NCBI GenBank assembly: GCA_035610835.1
Contig: CM069459.1
Location: 61,288,923-61,352,922, forward strand
Length of the DNA stretch: 64,000 nucleotides
DNA from: Ophiura sarsii
Taxonomy: Eukaryota; Echinodermata; Ophiuroidea; Amphilepidida; Ophiuridae
Direction of reading: 5' to 3'
Every line of letters starts with the position of its first letter. Positions within the stretch are counted from its first letter, which is position 1. The position numbers were made by a program, and so were the translations under genes. Under the pieces are notes generated by a model. That model worked only from the letters and a program-made list of their open reading frames with translations. It had not been told where the DNA came from and made no database searches. Shown piece by piece: positions 34,626 to 46,900 of the stretch.

Positions 34626-35342
34626 AGGGAGTGTTCATAAATACTTTGGTGGGGGGGGTTGGAAACAATTGAGCCATGGACATCTTTTTTTTTTGGACCC
34701 CCCCCAAATAGGGTGGGGTTTTTTCTTGACCCCCCCTTTCAAGAACCTTTTTTTGTGTTGACCCCCCCCCCCCCCCCCGTCTGTTCACGTTATATAACAG
34801 AAACAATAACAACATTCTATATAAACCTATAGACATAGTCACAATCACTTTTATTATGGTAGGTGGGTTATATCAAACTATTTATTAAAGATATATAATA
34901 TAACACAATTGAAAAGTCAAACAAAATCAGTGTAGGTCTTCTTCTTTATAATCCTGCCCGACACTCGTGATCGCTGTGGTACATGTATGTCCTCCTCTTC
35001 TTCTTTATCTGCATCCTCTTCATCTTCAAATGTTTTAGGCTCCAGTGGCGTAGCTATATAGGTTATTGATATTGGGGCGACGGGAAATAAAATGAACCAA
35101 CAAGATTGTTATGAGTCAAGATACGCGCGCGTAGCGTGCGAATTTTTTTGACTTTACACCTATTTTTGTCACGATTGAGATACATTTTGGCTGTAAACAA
35201 TACCAACCTTTGTTTTTGGACCCCCCCCCCCCCCTATACAAGCACTTTTTCCCTGACCCCCCCTTTTAAGAACCTTTTTTTTGGTTGGCCCCCCCCTCAT
35301 ATTTTCCAACCCCCCCCACCAAAGTATTTATGAACACTCCCT
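34626..35342. mobile_element. Inverted-repeat element with homopolymer-rich ends
   Basis: Termini AGGGAGTGTTCATAAATACT, continuing into a G run, are inverted at 35303-35342. Both arms contain poly-C blocks alternating with AAGAACCTTTTTTT-type words. Total 717 bp. I could not settle the target duplication or the superfamily. Confidence 0.6.
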
Positions 35343-36328
35343 AACGCGATCGCTTCTCCAAACCACCGCTATTCGTCCTTACGTCGCCTTTACTCTCTCT
35401 CCCTATAGTGTAAACGTAGCTTATCTGTTCCACAACTTTGACTACTGCAATTCGTTTCACAGCGCCATCAGCGGTGTTTGAAGTTTAGAATTAATTCATC
35501 ATCAACTACTACGGTGTACATTAAGCACCATAGTGGCGGGAAATCATGATCGTTTAATATGTCACTTAAAGTTCAAAATTAAAAGCCACTCAAATAGTCT
35601 TTTCATGATGGTGTCAGACTAGCAAGTGCCAGCATATTATGCTCCGAGTATCGTAATACGTACAGTAGATGAATATCCACAGGTGAATATTATCAGTTTA
35701 AGAAAAAGCGGGGAGGTGGGCGGGGGACCAATTTTCACATAACATTTCTGGAATTTTTCTGTATTTTCTGTATTTGGTAGTTGGGTCTAGATAGCATATA
35801 CAAAAAAATAGAACACGGACATTTAGTTTTAAAATTAGTTACAATGCTTCTCTAAAATGCCGGATTGAAGTAAAGAAATCGTCGTGGGAATCCAAGAACG
35901 TTGTTGACCAGATTGAGTTATTAGTTATCTATGAAAATACAGGATGAGGCTGACAAAATGGGCGGTTTTTTAGCGAAAGCGCGATAGAAATGTCAGACCT
36001 GAATATTCAAAACCAATGATACAAAGACTCTACATTTGGCTTTCATTCAAAAGAAGAATGTTTGAATTCGAACATCTGATTCAGAGATGCCAATCAATGA
36101 AATTAATGAAAAACATAAAAAGGCAACATGAATGATGGATACAAAAATCTTAAAATGACTGAAACAATTATGAGTAATAAAACATGAATTCAAGAAAGAA
36201 AAGTGAAAAGAGGCACTTCAGCTGTTTTAGAAAGCGGACCTCGTTAGAACGAATGGCTTTATAATTCGACCCTCCCGTGGATTGGCTTCAACATTTGGGG
36301 ATTTACTAAAATTAGTGTAACATGGTAA
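35343..36328. other. Intergenic, diverged dispersed repeat
   Basis: About 36030-36290 resembles 29150-29460. No gene recognised. Confidence 0.4.
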
Positions 36329-36470
36329 GGGAGCACATCAAAATTCGACCACCCGGCAACCGCCGGTTCCGTGCAGTTCCGTGAGGTTGCAGCCGGTTTC
36401 TATTGTTTTAAACAATGATATGCGGTCCAACCGGGCGGAACCGCCGGTTGCCGCGCGGTCGAGTTTTGAT
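36329..36470. mobile_element. Short palindromic derivative of the 15679 Harbinger-like family
   Basis: It begins GGGAGCACATCAAAATTCGA after TAA, then CCGCCGGTT, and folds back to CGGCGGTT..GTCGAGTTTTGAT forms. It is 142 bp, essentially the two arms of the family with most of the middle lost. The right TAA is not preserved. Confidence 0.6.
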
Positions 36471-36477
36471 TTTGCAG

Positions 36478-36747
36478 AATATTTGGCTGAAGACACGAGC
36501 CAAGACATGTCTGGTGAAGCCAGTTTTGAGACATGTCTCCAGTAAAACACGAGTCACGTTTCTATGCAAGATATGTCCCGCAAAGAAGTCTCCAAAAAAA
36601 GAATCTCAATGCAAGACACGTCTAAAATGTAAGAAATGTCTATTGAAGCCAATTTTGAGACATATCTTGAGTTTGTGTCTTCTAGCAAGACACAATATAT
36701 GTCTCAATTGCCATATGCGTCTTGGCTCGTGTCTTCAGCCAAATATT
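36478..36747. mobile_element. 270-bp element with perfect 29-bp terminal inverted repeats
   Basis: AATATTTGGCTGAAGACACG (29 bases in all, 36478-36506) is exactly inverted at 36719-36747. The interior has direct and inverted GACATGTCT / AGACATGTC words. It abuts the preceding palindromic element by seven bases. Superfamily unknown. The 112-codon frame across it is an artefact of the repeats. Confidence 0.65.
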
Positions 36748-38089
36748 TGTTAATGCAAGACATGGCTTCAAAAAGTCGCGAAGACACCATTTTTACAGTG
36801 TATATAGGCAAATCCACAAATTTTAAGCCATTTTACCAGTCTTGAAATTGAAATTGATATTTTTGTCATCAAATAATTAAGCTTATTAAAACAAAAAATA
36901 AGTAAACAAAATTGAAATCAAAAATGGTACAATTTTTTTTTTTTTGCACTGTGGTATTAGGGGAGCACAAAAATAAGTCGGTCCCCATTGACTTTACACG
37001 CTACGTACTACGAATTCAAATCGCTGTAAATCCATTTGTCTAGTACTTAGATCTCTGAATTGTTGATGGAGGCTGCCATTTTGTTTTTAGTATATGGAAA
37101 ATTGTCTAAATTACTTTGTAGTCTTTGTAAATTACATGTACCTATGCAGTTTATTTTAACAGTCCTGCAGTCTGTGATGGAGTCAAAGCATAGACGGTGA
37201 TATTTGTTTAGCCTTGATGATTCAATCAGAGAGATGTTATTAGACTCCCAACAGAGAGACATGATAGCTTATCTTGTTTGACTAAAGAGAAATCTCCCAA
37301 CTGTCCAGATGTTATACACATTACAATTGTGGTCTCAGATACTACTGAAAAGCTCAGAGTGTCAACTGTATCCTAAAACATGGTCAAGGTTTGCATGAAA
37401 TATCTATGTGTATGAAAAATTTCGCGACTGGCTAGGATTGGTGAAATTGTCATGCTCACAAGCTTTTAGTATTCTTATTAGACATTATTAGAAAGGTGTA
37501 CATTTGTAAACATTTCATGATGAAAAATGTGGGTTCTTCTGCATCACGAACATTAAATGCCGCGAAAAAATAGTGCTTGCTTTAGAATAAACCTACCGTA
37601 TGTGTCCTTGTTGGGTAGCACTGCATTACATAATGATATGGTGAACTGTCACTACAAATTACTCTGTACACATCATGTTCTGGTGATCAATCCATTTCCA
37701 TGGGAAACCGAGGATTTTTTAGTTGGGGCTTTAATGAGTTGCGGATGTCATATATACCTAGATTGTTCTTCAGATGGTACCTCCCCCCTCCATGCACAAA
37801 CATCAACTTTATTGGTTTCCTGTACTATTTTTAGACTGTTGTGTTTTGATTTGGGGTGTTTTTGTTTGTTTGAAAGATACATACACCATATCCCTGGTAT
37901 TTTGGTATGCAACAGAATGAACAGATGCTTCAGAAAATGGTTACAAAACATGATTCTTTCTCTTGGATCGCCCCCATTCCATTTCAATGGAATTTTTTCT
38001 ATAATAAACAAATAAATTCTACTTCAACCATAGTTTTACTAACGAATATTGGCCATATTAAATTGAATATAATTCTAATCAAATTAATT
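36748..38089. other. Intergenic, no convincing gene
   Basis: The 152-codon plus-strand frame at 37557-38015 starts MPRKNSACFRINLPYVSLLG. It is the longest unassigned frame in the window, but it has a mixed composition, no domain pattern and an overlapping minus-strand frame. I do not call it. Confidence 0.4.
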
Positions 38090-38520
38090 GAATATATATG
38101 ACATATTTAAAACTTAAATTGAATGTAAAATTTATTCATTTGTATATTTCTATATTTACTTATTTACTTTTTATATTATTAATTATCTACATAATTATTC
38201 ATTTATTTATTTAATCATTTTTTATTTATTAATGTTTTCTCATGTTTATTTGTTTTAATTTCTTTATTTTATAAGTAATTTTTAATATTTTAATTTTTAA
38301 TATGCGTGTATTTATGTATTGATTCATTAGTTTATTGATTCATTTATTTTCGATTAAAAATTTAATTTTCGATTTATATTATTATTTATTAACAAAATGA
38401 TTTCAACTATTTATTTAAAAGTATTTTTTTTAAAAATACTAATTTATTTATTTCTACATTTATTTATGTATTGATCAAATAAATTGAATACATATGACAT
38501 ATATTTAAAACTTAAATTGA
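38090..38520. repeat. Low-complexity AT-rich tract (TTTATTTA-like)
   Basis: Almost entirely A and T, with irregular ATTTATTTATT words. A segment near 38040-38120 (TTGAATATATATGACATATT) is echoed at 38485-38520, so the tract may lie between diverged direct repeats. Confidence 0.7.
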
Positions 38521-38968
38521 ATGTTAAAACCGTGTTTATCACTAAACTATGGCTGTAATTTATATTGCTTTCTAGTAATGCCATAATCTTGCACAATTAT
38601 CATCCATGCGCTTGCTTCTTCTGCCACATAATTTTAGCAACTAAAAGCCGTATTTACAAATGTTGCTATTTTTGCTCTTTCTATTTGCCTTATATCGCAA
38701 TTTCCTTTTGACCGCCAACTTTCCATTTTAATGGAATTTTTATTACGCTGTTGTTGATGTTGGCAAGACTGCTGAATTCGGTGGGCTACTTTCATCATGT
38801 AATTTGCCTGTATCGTTTGCCTCTAAAATCATTGTGAAATCGAATATTTTGCCCTATCTTACCATAGTTTTGTAGTGGAATTGTCAAATTGGACCTGATC
38901 TCAGTGAATTGCAAGCACTTTGGTAGCAGACTTATCAAAATATCATCAGAAAAATGAAGCGAACGATA

Positions 38969-39172
38969 CACTCTAAAAACTGTGTTTAGCGAGTAAACAC
39001 TTTTCTAAACACATTCTTGCTATCACTTTGTAAACATGTTCAGAGGCTAAACGTCATGTGTCAAATCACTAAACACTAGCGTTCAAATTCTAAACACTAA
39101 CAGTCAATACTCTAAACATACCTTTTCTAAACACACATTTGCCATCACTTTCTAAACACACTTTTTAAAGTG
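38969..39172. mobile_element. Short TA-flanked MITE filled with CTAAACAC words
   Basis: Left CACTCTAAAAACTGTGTTTA and right inverted CACTTTAAAAAGTGTGTTTA, with TA outside each end. Between them CTAAACA recurs at least eight times, irregularly spaced. The termini are of the CACT..AAAAA kind common in TA-target elements. Confidence 0.65.
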
Positions 39173-39228
39173 TATCTAAACCTAACAGCACAGAGCAACA
39201 TGCAGATTTCATACCACTAAATGGTTTC

Positions 39229-39880
39229 CCTATACGTTTACATTATTAAAGGGTTGTTACAAAAAGCCCATTTTCTCGCTTATAAAGCGACTAGATTTTT
39301 CAATTTGACATTTTCCTTAAAGTTCATGATATGTTTGATCATTTAATCAAACCATTATATAATGGTATCCCCGGAAGTTCTGAAAAAATAGCCCCCAGAG
39401 TTGAACAACTGGTGTAGCGCCCTCATTTATCAGAAAAAGTTGAGAAATGTTGCCAGAACACTTTACAATCAAAATGCATCCAAAAAACCTACAAAATGCA
39501 TTGAAAATATTTCTGTTTGCACTGTGGTATTAGGTATAGTCCTAACATCAGGATTAAACTACAACTTTAATCATTTGGAGCAATAAGTACCATTTCTGAT
39601 TAATTCTATAATCAGGATGCCCAGCTGACAAAAAAAGTTTGATTGACTTCTGCAAGGACTGAAATTAATTACTGGTGTGGAATCTAAAGGGACAATTGTT
39701 TTAATTTTTATTGTTTTCAATCCTCACAATGATATAAAACTATCCTTTTGCAACAACAATGAGCTACACATTATTTTTTTACCATTTCAAATCAGAGCCA
39801 ATCTTTGCCTACCCCTTTGATTGATTGACTTCTGCAAGGACTAAAATTAATTACTGGTGTGGAATCTTGTAGATCTAAAG
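39229..39880 (+). repeat. Dispersed repeat H, copy 1 (empty site for the 5.7-kb element)
   Basis: Matches 46382-46459 joined to 52182-52539 and 53248-53310. At about 39300 the sequence CAATTTGACATTTTCC corresponds to CAACTTAA|CATTTTTC, where the large TTAA element sits in the other copy. A direct duplication (CTTCTGCAAGGACT, 39650 and 39830) lies at its right side. Confidence 0.75.
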
Positions 39881-40139
39881 CAATTCCGAAGCAGTGGCAG
39901 TGCCAGCATCATTTTATTTTTAGGAGGAGCCAAGTTTCGACAATTGCGTTTAGTTAAGCAATATGTTTTAAGTCCAACTTAAACGCATGTTTAGCTTAAA
40001 ACCGCGTTTAAAAACGTACGAGAATATGGCCCGGGGTTTATACGGAGCCTTAATTAGATCGATACGTTTGGAGAGGGTGTCTCGTAAAAGCCTTACCATA
40101 AAAACGTCCCTAGTTAAACTCTCAGGGCCGTATTCTTGT

Positions 40140-41270
40140 AATAAACACGGTATGTAAAATTGTTTTTAAAAATATTTACAATTTTGAGCGTGTGACATGC
40201 GTTGTGATCAATCCGCTATGTACACGTTGAGCATTCGCAATTTTGCACGTTGGGTGTAGGTTTCTTCTTAAAAAGGCCCTGTTACACCATGGCGTATCGC
40301 CTAAACGTATGCCAACGTATGCGAAATATCGAAAAATACGTTGGTGTACGTTGGTGTACGCTGATATAAGTTAGGGGTAAGTTGGGGATACGTCGTTTAC
40401 GTTAAGAGCACGCTGTGATACGCTGTGAAAATTTGAACACGTCGAGCCCGCGAAAAATTATTGAGCATGTTCAAAATTTCTCGACGTACTCAACGTGTGC
40501 TTAATACTTTCTGCATAAGTTCCCGATAGGTTCGTGGTACGTTAGACATACGTTTACATACGCTGACATACGTTAGACATACGTCTCTTTACTACTGACA
40601 TACGTCTCTTTACTACTGACATACGCTTACATACGTTAGAGGTATGTTACTCGTAAGTTATAGGTTGGACCTATATATTTATCCTTCTAGATATTTTAAT
40701 AGTTATCATCTAGGCTGCGTTTACTTGAACTGGCAACACTTGTCCCGCCGTGTACGAAACTCAATTTCTACAGCGGCATAAGTCACGTGTTCGTCGTACG
40801 CCGAGGATACGCTGAGAATACGTCGAACACGGCAGACATACGCTACGAATACGTTAAGCATACGTTGGCCATACGCTCGCATATATACGCTGTGATACAC
40901 TGTCATAAGTTTGTTATAAGTTAGTGATACGCTATCAATACGTTAGTCATACGCTATCAATACGTTAGTCATACGCTATCAATACGTTAGTCATACGCTA
41001 TCAATACGTTAGTCATACGCTATCAATACGTTAGTCATACGCTATGTATACGTTCAATACGCTATGAATACGCTATGGATACGTCCATTCCATCACCGAT
41101 GTCGACTTTATTAAGCATCGTATGTGGCCCAACAGCTAACGAATAAGCAACCTACACCCAACGTGCGAAACTTTCACGCAGCGAATGCTCAACGTATACA
41201 TTACATAGCGTATTAATCACTACATTGTAACCCACTCACACTTTTGAATATGCTCAAAATGTTCATAAAC
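40140..41270. mobile_element. Foldback element filled with TACG-containing words
   Basis: The left arm (about 40190-40262, with GTACACGTTGAGCATTCGC and GCACGTTGGGTGTAGG) is inverted at about 41150-41230. The interior consists of dozens of variants of ATACGCTA, ATACGTT and ACATACG. It contains a regular 22-bp array at 40928. No transposase or clear target duplication. Confidence 0.65.
40928..41047 (+). repeat. 22-bp tandem array, about 5.4 copies
   Basis: Exact units of ATACGCTATCAATACGTTAG plus TC start at 40928, 40950, 40972, 40994 and 41016; a partial unit follows. Identical copies imply very recent expansion inside the foldback element. Confidence 0.92.
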
Positions 41271-41624
41271 CCCAACGTACCTCTGCGAACCCAAAAGTTC
41301 CAAATATCGGAATTTCAACCGGTGTGTGGCTTATAAGTGAGGGAAATGATGTTTCTAACATATACTATAAGATTCAGGACCATACAATTAAGATATTTTT
41401 CGAAATGGTGATATGTAAAAATTGTAAGGGCATCACCCCCACCCCCCCCCCCCCCCCACCCCCACCATTATTGGACTTTGGCAGCTTCCCCGGGTAAGGT
41501 GGTCTCCTCAATTTATTTCTTCAAAATGAGCGCAAGGGATGAAAAATAAAAATAGTAAGTAAAACAGTAAAATCACCTAGACGCCCTGAGTCACTGTCCT
41601 TTGCGTTTTAGCGAAATCGGCAAC

Positions 41625-41674
<50 letters not shown>

Positions 41675-42607
41675 TTAGGAGGACGAAGGTTAAACATACA
41701 GGTGTATTTTGAGGAATTCGGTCGATATCTATTGTAACCCATTTGGGCCACAACAAATCGAATGCCCGTATGGTACACAGTGAACGCACGACTACTCTGG
41801 GGACGATATTTGCGGAGTTTCAATTCGGGTTTTGTTAAACCAAGACATTAGTTAAGGGGGAATTATGGGTTGAGAGCACATTTTACTAAAACTAATTTGT
41901 CTCCAATATTAAAGGTACTGTTAATGTTAATTGGGAATGTACTTAAACCTTAAAAGTGTTGTAGGTTAAAAAAAATTCGCTACTTGGTCGGTCATGTGAC
42001 CCGTTGCCATGGAAACGGCGGCCATCTTGGATCATCTTTTTTACTACGAGGACAAAAAACTATTTATCGTAGAGTATTGGGACAAAGAGCAAATGAAAGC
42101 TAATTGATAAGGCTATAGAGTGAATTAGGATCTAAGCAATTGGACACTATTAACTAGTGTTAGTATTTTGTGTTCACCAGCAAAAATAATAATAATTTTT
42201 TTGACGAAGATGTAAAAAAATATGTTCTCATAGGGTTAGATTCTCCAGTCTAATTCATTTTAAAGCTTATCTTATTAACAGTATTCTGGCTAAATTTGAA
42301 GGTCCTAGCCCCTTTAGTTTTCGAGATATCCTGCGCGCACGGTCGCAAAATGGTCGAAATTAGTTACGGAGATATCGTCAGTTAAAAGTCGGGTCATTAG
42401 TAAATACGAATAATTAATACTCATTAAAGGTAATTAATCGTCATTTTTTGTATCAAATTAACTAAATTTGATTTAAAAATGAAGTTTTCACTTATTTAAG
42501 GCATCTTAGAACACTAAATGCATTGGAGTAATCAAATCAAATATGACATTTTGGACCACAAATGAGATACTTAAAACAATAGAATACATAAGAATTAAAT
42601 ACATGCG
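41271..42607. other. Intergenic with homopolymer tracts, no gene recognised
   Basis: Contains an interrupted C-rich tract at about 41436-41463 and the 49-C run at 41626-41674. No coding or RNA feature. Confidence 0.4.
41626..41674 (+). repeat. Poly-C run (49 C)
   Basis: Longest homopolymer in the window; on the minus strand it is a strong G-quadruplex candidate. The polyglycine in overlapping minus frames is a by-product. Confidence 0.9.
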
Positions 42608-43306
42608 TTACACTGCAAAAAATATTGGTCAACACATGAAACAGTTGGTCAAAATTTAACCAACAAGAGTTGGACAAAAATTATGACCAACAGTTGGTGT
42701 AAAAAAACTTGCTAAAAAATTGGGCAAAGTAATTACCCAACATAGTTGGGCAACATAGTTGGGCAAATATTTTTGACCAATTATTGGACAAAATTTAATG
42801 AAACTGTTGGGCATTTTTACACATTACTGGTTCATATGTTGGTTTATTTTTTGCTAAACTGTTAAGCAAAATATTCGCCCAACATAGTTGGGTAACATTT
42901 TTTCACTAATTGTTGGGCAATATTTGATGAAACTGTTGGGCAAAATAACTAACCAACATAGTTGATTGTACCAATTGTTGGACAAAATGTGATGAAAGGT
43001 TTGGATATTTTTACATATTTTTGATCACATGTTGGTTTACTTAATTTAAACATGTTATTTTTGCATGGTTGCCATGGTGACCAGGCAGCCAGGCTAGACC
43101 TCTGATTGGCTAAAACAGGGCTCACTGTAACTAATAAACGGTAGATCATACAGGGGTCAAAGTTGTACCTTACCCCAGTACGGTTTGATGTGTGCCATGC
43201 ACCTAAACTACAATACCAAAATTGCAGCATCCGGGGACTATAAAAAAAAGGCTAGTAAAGGGGAACACATAATAAATTTTGAAAATTCCTGATTTTTTTT
43301 AATAAC

Positions 43307-43452
43307 AACTTTACTCCTCTCGCAGTAAAATAAATGGTCAAAATAAGAGTTTGCCCAATAAGAATAATTTAACTATTATTGAGCAAGCCTTGACCAACAA
43401 ATAAGTAAAACATTTTGCCCAACCAGATATACACAAAGAAATGACCAACTTT
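43307..43452 (+). repeat. Right-end block of the 42.6-kb element, copy 1
   Basis: AACTTTACTCCTCTCGCAGT through CAACCAGATATACA matches 44525-44673 almost base for base, apart from a small insertion in copy 2. Confidence 0.85.
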
Positions 43453-44524
43453 CTTGACCAAAATGACCAATTTGGGTGCTTTTTAATCTAATGTCAATTT
43501 ATTATCATTTTTTTCCTGTCTTGAACCTGAAATTTCTTCTTTTTATGAAGGGTCCAGGTCTTGATTTTTGGGGGGCATAGAAAGATGATTAAATTGTCAA
43601 CCTTAATAAATTAACCGTGACCACTCAGTGTTGCCTAAATTTACTTTGTGCAGTCCACACATCTGTTTTACTCCTAGGCCTATAGCCTATAATTATAGGT
43701 AGGGCCTAGGCCTAGATGGCTGAATTTCCTCGACATTCAAATAGCTGAATCTCTGCAACGGAATGTCCGTTTGACTTCATTTAAAATACATTTTCTTAGT
43801 TTAAATGAGCTCTTTAATATAATACCAATCCCAACCTGCAAAAGTACAGTTGAATTTATACACCTATGTACCTAAATAATTAGTCATGTAGGCCTAGGCT
43901 AGTAGGCCTAGTATCAGTCCGAGGTGCTCCTACATTGAATATTCAAACACACTGAGCCTCGAGTCAAAGTTGACCGATGATCTGTACAACGTCGACTTAA
44001 CCGAACCAGAACCAGAGGCTGAACTTGAAGAACGAGATAAGCTTTACGTAAGCTTAACTGCTAGGCCTACGTAACATGTATAGCAATTAGCATGCATGCA
44101 TGGCTGGTAAACAACTTCACTAAATTTCTCATTATTTCTTCATACACAGCGGTCAGAATGAAATGAGGCAAGCAACACCGTATAATAATGTATGTATTTG
44201 TACTTAATTTAGAGAAAACTCACTTTTAAAGGTGTCAATTAGTACCGGACAGCCGCAGCAGGCTGCCTCACTCGTCAAGCAACCCTGCTACTCCTTCACC
44301 GGCCATTTTACGAAAATATCGAAAATGTGTTTTCCAGAACTGAACCGCGCGAACGTTGCCCAACAGTTGTTCAATGAAAAGACAGCAGTGCGCATGATCG
44401 AAAACTTTGCTCAACATATTAACATCTTTTACACAACAAGTGTAATTCACGCAATTTTACCACAAAGTTGCCCAACTGATGTGATTTATTTTGCTCAACA
44501 GTTATAAATAAAATAAACTTAACC

Positions 44525-44673
44525 AACTTTACTCCTCTCGCAGTAAAATAAATGGTCAAAATAAGAGTTTGCCCAATAAGAGTTTACATTTAACTATTAT
44601 TGAGCAAGCCTTGACCAACAAATAAGTAAAACAGTTTGCCCAACCAGATATACAAAAAATAATGACCAACTTT
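44525..44673 (+). repeat. Right-end block of the 42.6-kb element, copy 2
   Basis: Direct duplicate of 43307-43452, leading into the terminal TTGCAGTG. Confidence 0.85.
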
Positions 44674-44810
44674 ATTGCAGTGTAATATACAAAATGTTCG
44701 ACTTCGCGACGGACTTGGACGCGCAAAATTTATCATAACTTTGCAGAGGAATATCCGATTTTGTTCATTTTTGAAGCAAATGAAAGCTAATTCTCTGGGC
44801 TGTGATTTAA

Positions 44811-45050
44811 CACTTTCCACGCGGCAGGCGTCTGCAGACGACATTCCAAAAGTTCACAAAATGTTTTAAAAAAACATATTGTATTGACTTTCAATACCCT
44901 ATTTAGAATCACTATTAGAAAATGCATTGAAAGAAGTACAAACATGCCTAGTCTTGGTTCTGTTATCCTTGAGGTATACTTTGAAAATTGGGAAAGGTTT
45001 CTGAAAAATCTGTTTTGTATTATGGCATAACTAATTGCCGCGTGGAATAC
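44811..45050 (-). mobile_element. TTAA-flanked MITE, family A, copy 3
   Basis: Starts CACTTTCCACGCGGC after TTAA (44807-44810) and runs inverse to the copy at 17142. The right end GCCGCGTGGAATAC is mutated and its TTAA is lost. Confidence 0.8.
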
Positions 45051-45312
45051 AACTAATGTATTTTGATTAAGAGCATGGACAGAGGAATTATTAAGAAAAT
45101 TGTGTATTTGTCTCTCGAAATGGTTTCTTTTCACTGTTTGATAAGGAAGGATGCACATCTAGTACGTATGGCTCAAAATGTAGAAAAGAGAATCTGATAG
45201 AAACATCCAAAAATAAAGGTGTGTTGATGATATATTCCACAGAATCATAGTGTTTCTAATAAACGAAGCAAGATGTTCAGTGCTCAGAGTTTGATAGCCT
45301 GTAAAGTGTTAA

Positions 45313-45551
45313 CGCTTTCCATGCAGTAGATGGCTGCAGATGACATTCCAAAGTTTCACAAAATGTGTTAAAAATTTCAGATTTATTGAATTTCTTCAAC
45401 ATATTTCAAATCATCATGAGAAAAGCATTAAAATAATTACAAACATGCCTAGTATTGGTTCAGTAATCTTTGAGATAGACTTTGAAAATTGGGAAAGGTT
45501 TCTGAAAAGTCTGTTTTGTGTATGGTACAAATACTAGCCACGTGGCAAGTG
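45313..45551 (-). mobile_element. TTAA-flanked MITE, family A, copy 4
   Basis: A 239-bp copy between TTAA at 45309-45312 and 45552-45555, in the same orientation as copy 3, about 0.26 kb away. The termini are diverged (CGCTTTCCATGCAG, CACGTGGCAAGTG). Confidence 0.8.
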
Positions 45552-45555
45552 TTAA

Positions 45556-46381
45556 GCTACAACGCGTCATACAGATTTAACCCTTACCAATGCTGGACAG
45601 GGCAGTTTTCACCTGAATCCAGAAAATAAGCTTGAACACATCTTGGGGATACTCGAGAGTAATGTTTAATTTCCGGTGCAGTCGTGAAAACAACAAGTCA
45701 TCCGGTTTTTGAGTTACAGAACGACTTTACAATAATGAAATGTTTAGATGAACCACCAGTGTGAAAAAGAAATGAACAAATGTCCTCAGAATAAATAATC
45801 AAAGAGAATATGTTCGTCTCTTGTGGTGTCTTATTTGCAAATGTTGACATTGAAAACCTTGGCTAGGGGTGCCAACCGAAACCTATAGCATATCATGATA
45901 ATTGTATGATCAAAAGAATATATCGAAGGTCTGCTGCTCTTTGCATTGAAAACCATCAAGGGGATAAAATAATCACATATTTCTTACAAAACGATAAATT
46001 TTGAATCTTCCATCAGGATTTCGGTAAAATCTTTAAATTTAAGCCAGTAAATTAGAATATTCCACTGTTTGTCGCTCTGAACTTACCCGTATTATTTTTA
46101 GAATATTACTTACAAATCCTCAATGCATAGATCAAATCAAGACATTCGGCAAGAACATTATAGTTCTTAGAGAAAAGATATCTAAAATAAAAACTATGTT
46201 TAATTAAAACGACCATCATAAATGTATTAAACAGTGGCGCAAATATAAGATTGCGAAAAAAGACGGGATACCCACGTGGCTGAAGGGTTGCATTAGTGAT
46301 AAAAACAAAGGCTAACATCAAGAACGTATAGCATGCATAATGGAGCCTTCGTTGCGTCGTAACCACGGATGTCTGCAGATC
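45556..46381. other. Intergenic, no gene recognised
   Basis: An 86-codon minus frame at 46106-46366 has hydrophobic stretches but no recognised pattern; not called. Confidence 0.4.
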
Positions 46382-46459
46382 CCCCTATACATTTACTTGT
46401 TAAAGGGGTGTTACACACGTCGAATTTTACATATTAAGTGACTGGATTTTTCAACTTAA
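46382..46459 (+). repeat. Dispersed repeat H, copy 2, left piece
   Basis: Matches 39229-39300 up to the TTAA at 46456-46459, where the large element begins. Confidence 0.7.
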
Positions 46460-46827
46460 AGGGGCGTGTACATCTCAAGTGTTTGTCCTGGACAAAAGTC
46501 ACATGACTCCCTATGTATCTGAGTCTCCGTGTTTCCAAGTAATAATACCCATGGTGCAATAGATTCGCCGCGAATTTTAATCGATCAAACGTAATGGTGA
46601 AATTTATTTACGAACGAAATAGGTGTCTAGAATCGTTTCAAAAAATAGTGTTATGCATTATAATGAAATCAGAATTACAATCTCCTTCAGCATAAAATCA
46701 ACTTTTGGGCGATAACCCATGTTAAAAATGCACACCAATCGAAATATAAAGCATTTTAGCCTCCGATTTAAGAGATATTTGTATTTTGAACTCTATGTAA
46801 TGCTTTTCTTCATAACGTTTATGTATA

Positions 46828-46900
46828 GCCTTCATTAGCTCAATCGTCAAAGCGCCGGCTTTACAATAATGAGGTCAGTGGTTCGAGTCCAGGGGATGGG
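46828..46900 (+). tRNA. tRNA-like sequence, degenerate (left arm)
   Basis: It has an A-box-like TAGCTCAATCGTC and a perfect B box GGTTCGAGTCC at the right spacing, with a TTTACAA loop (would read TAC). The acceptor and anticodon stems do not pair well, so this is not a functional tRNA. It is rather a tRNA-derived pol III promoter or a SINE head. It faces inward within the left arm of the large TTAA element. Confidence 0.5.

Larger units (their letters stand above)
42611..44682. mobile_element. Composite TA-flanked element filled with TTGGGCAA / TTGGTCA words
   Basis: The left end CACTGCAAAAAATATTGGTC and right end inverted (CACTGCAATAAAGTTGGTCA) are flanked by TA. The first 850 bp contain many variants of TTGGTCAA, TTGGGCAAAAT and ACCAACATAGTTGG in both orientations. 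A nearly identical 146-149-bp block occurs at 43307-43452 and 44525-44673, so the right end was duplicated or 1.07 kb was inserted between two copies. No coding capacity. Confidence 0.65.

Noticed and set aside
37557..38015. 152-codon open frame, the longest unassigned one
   Set aside because: No domain, signal peptide or family pattern; an overlapping minus-strand frame is also open and the region grades into low-complexity AT sequence.
40928..41047. 22-bp array as a CRISPR-like or centromeric array
   Set aside because: Only about five contiguous copies, inside a foldback element of related words.
41577..41823. Minus-strand frames with polyglycine
   Set aside because: Created by the 49-C homopolymer.
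46828..46900. Functional tRNA-Val gene
   Set aside because: The acceptor and anticodon stems do not pair; only the pol III boxes are kept.
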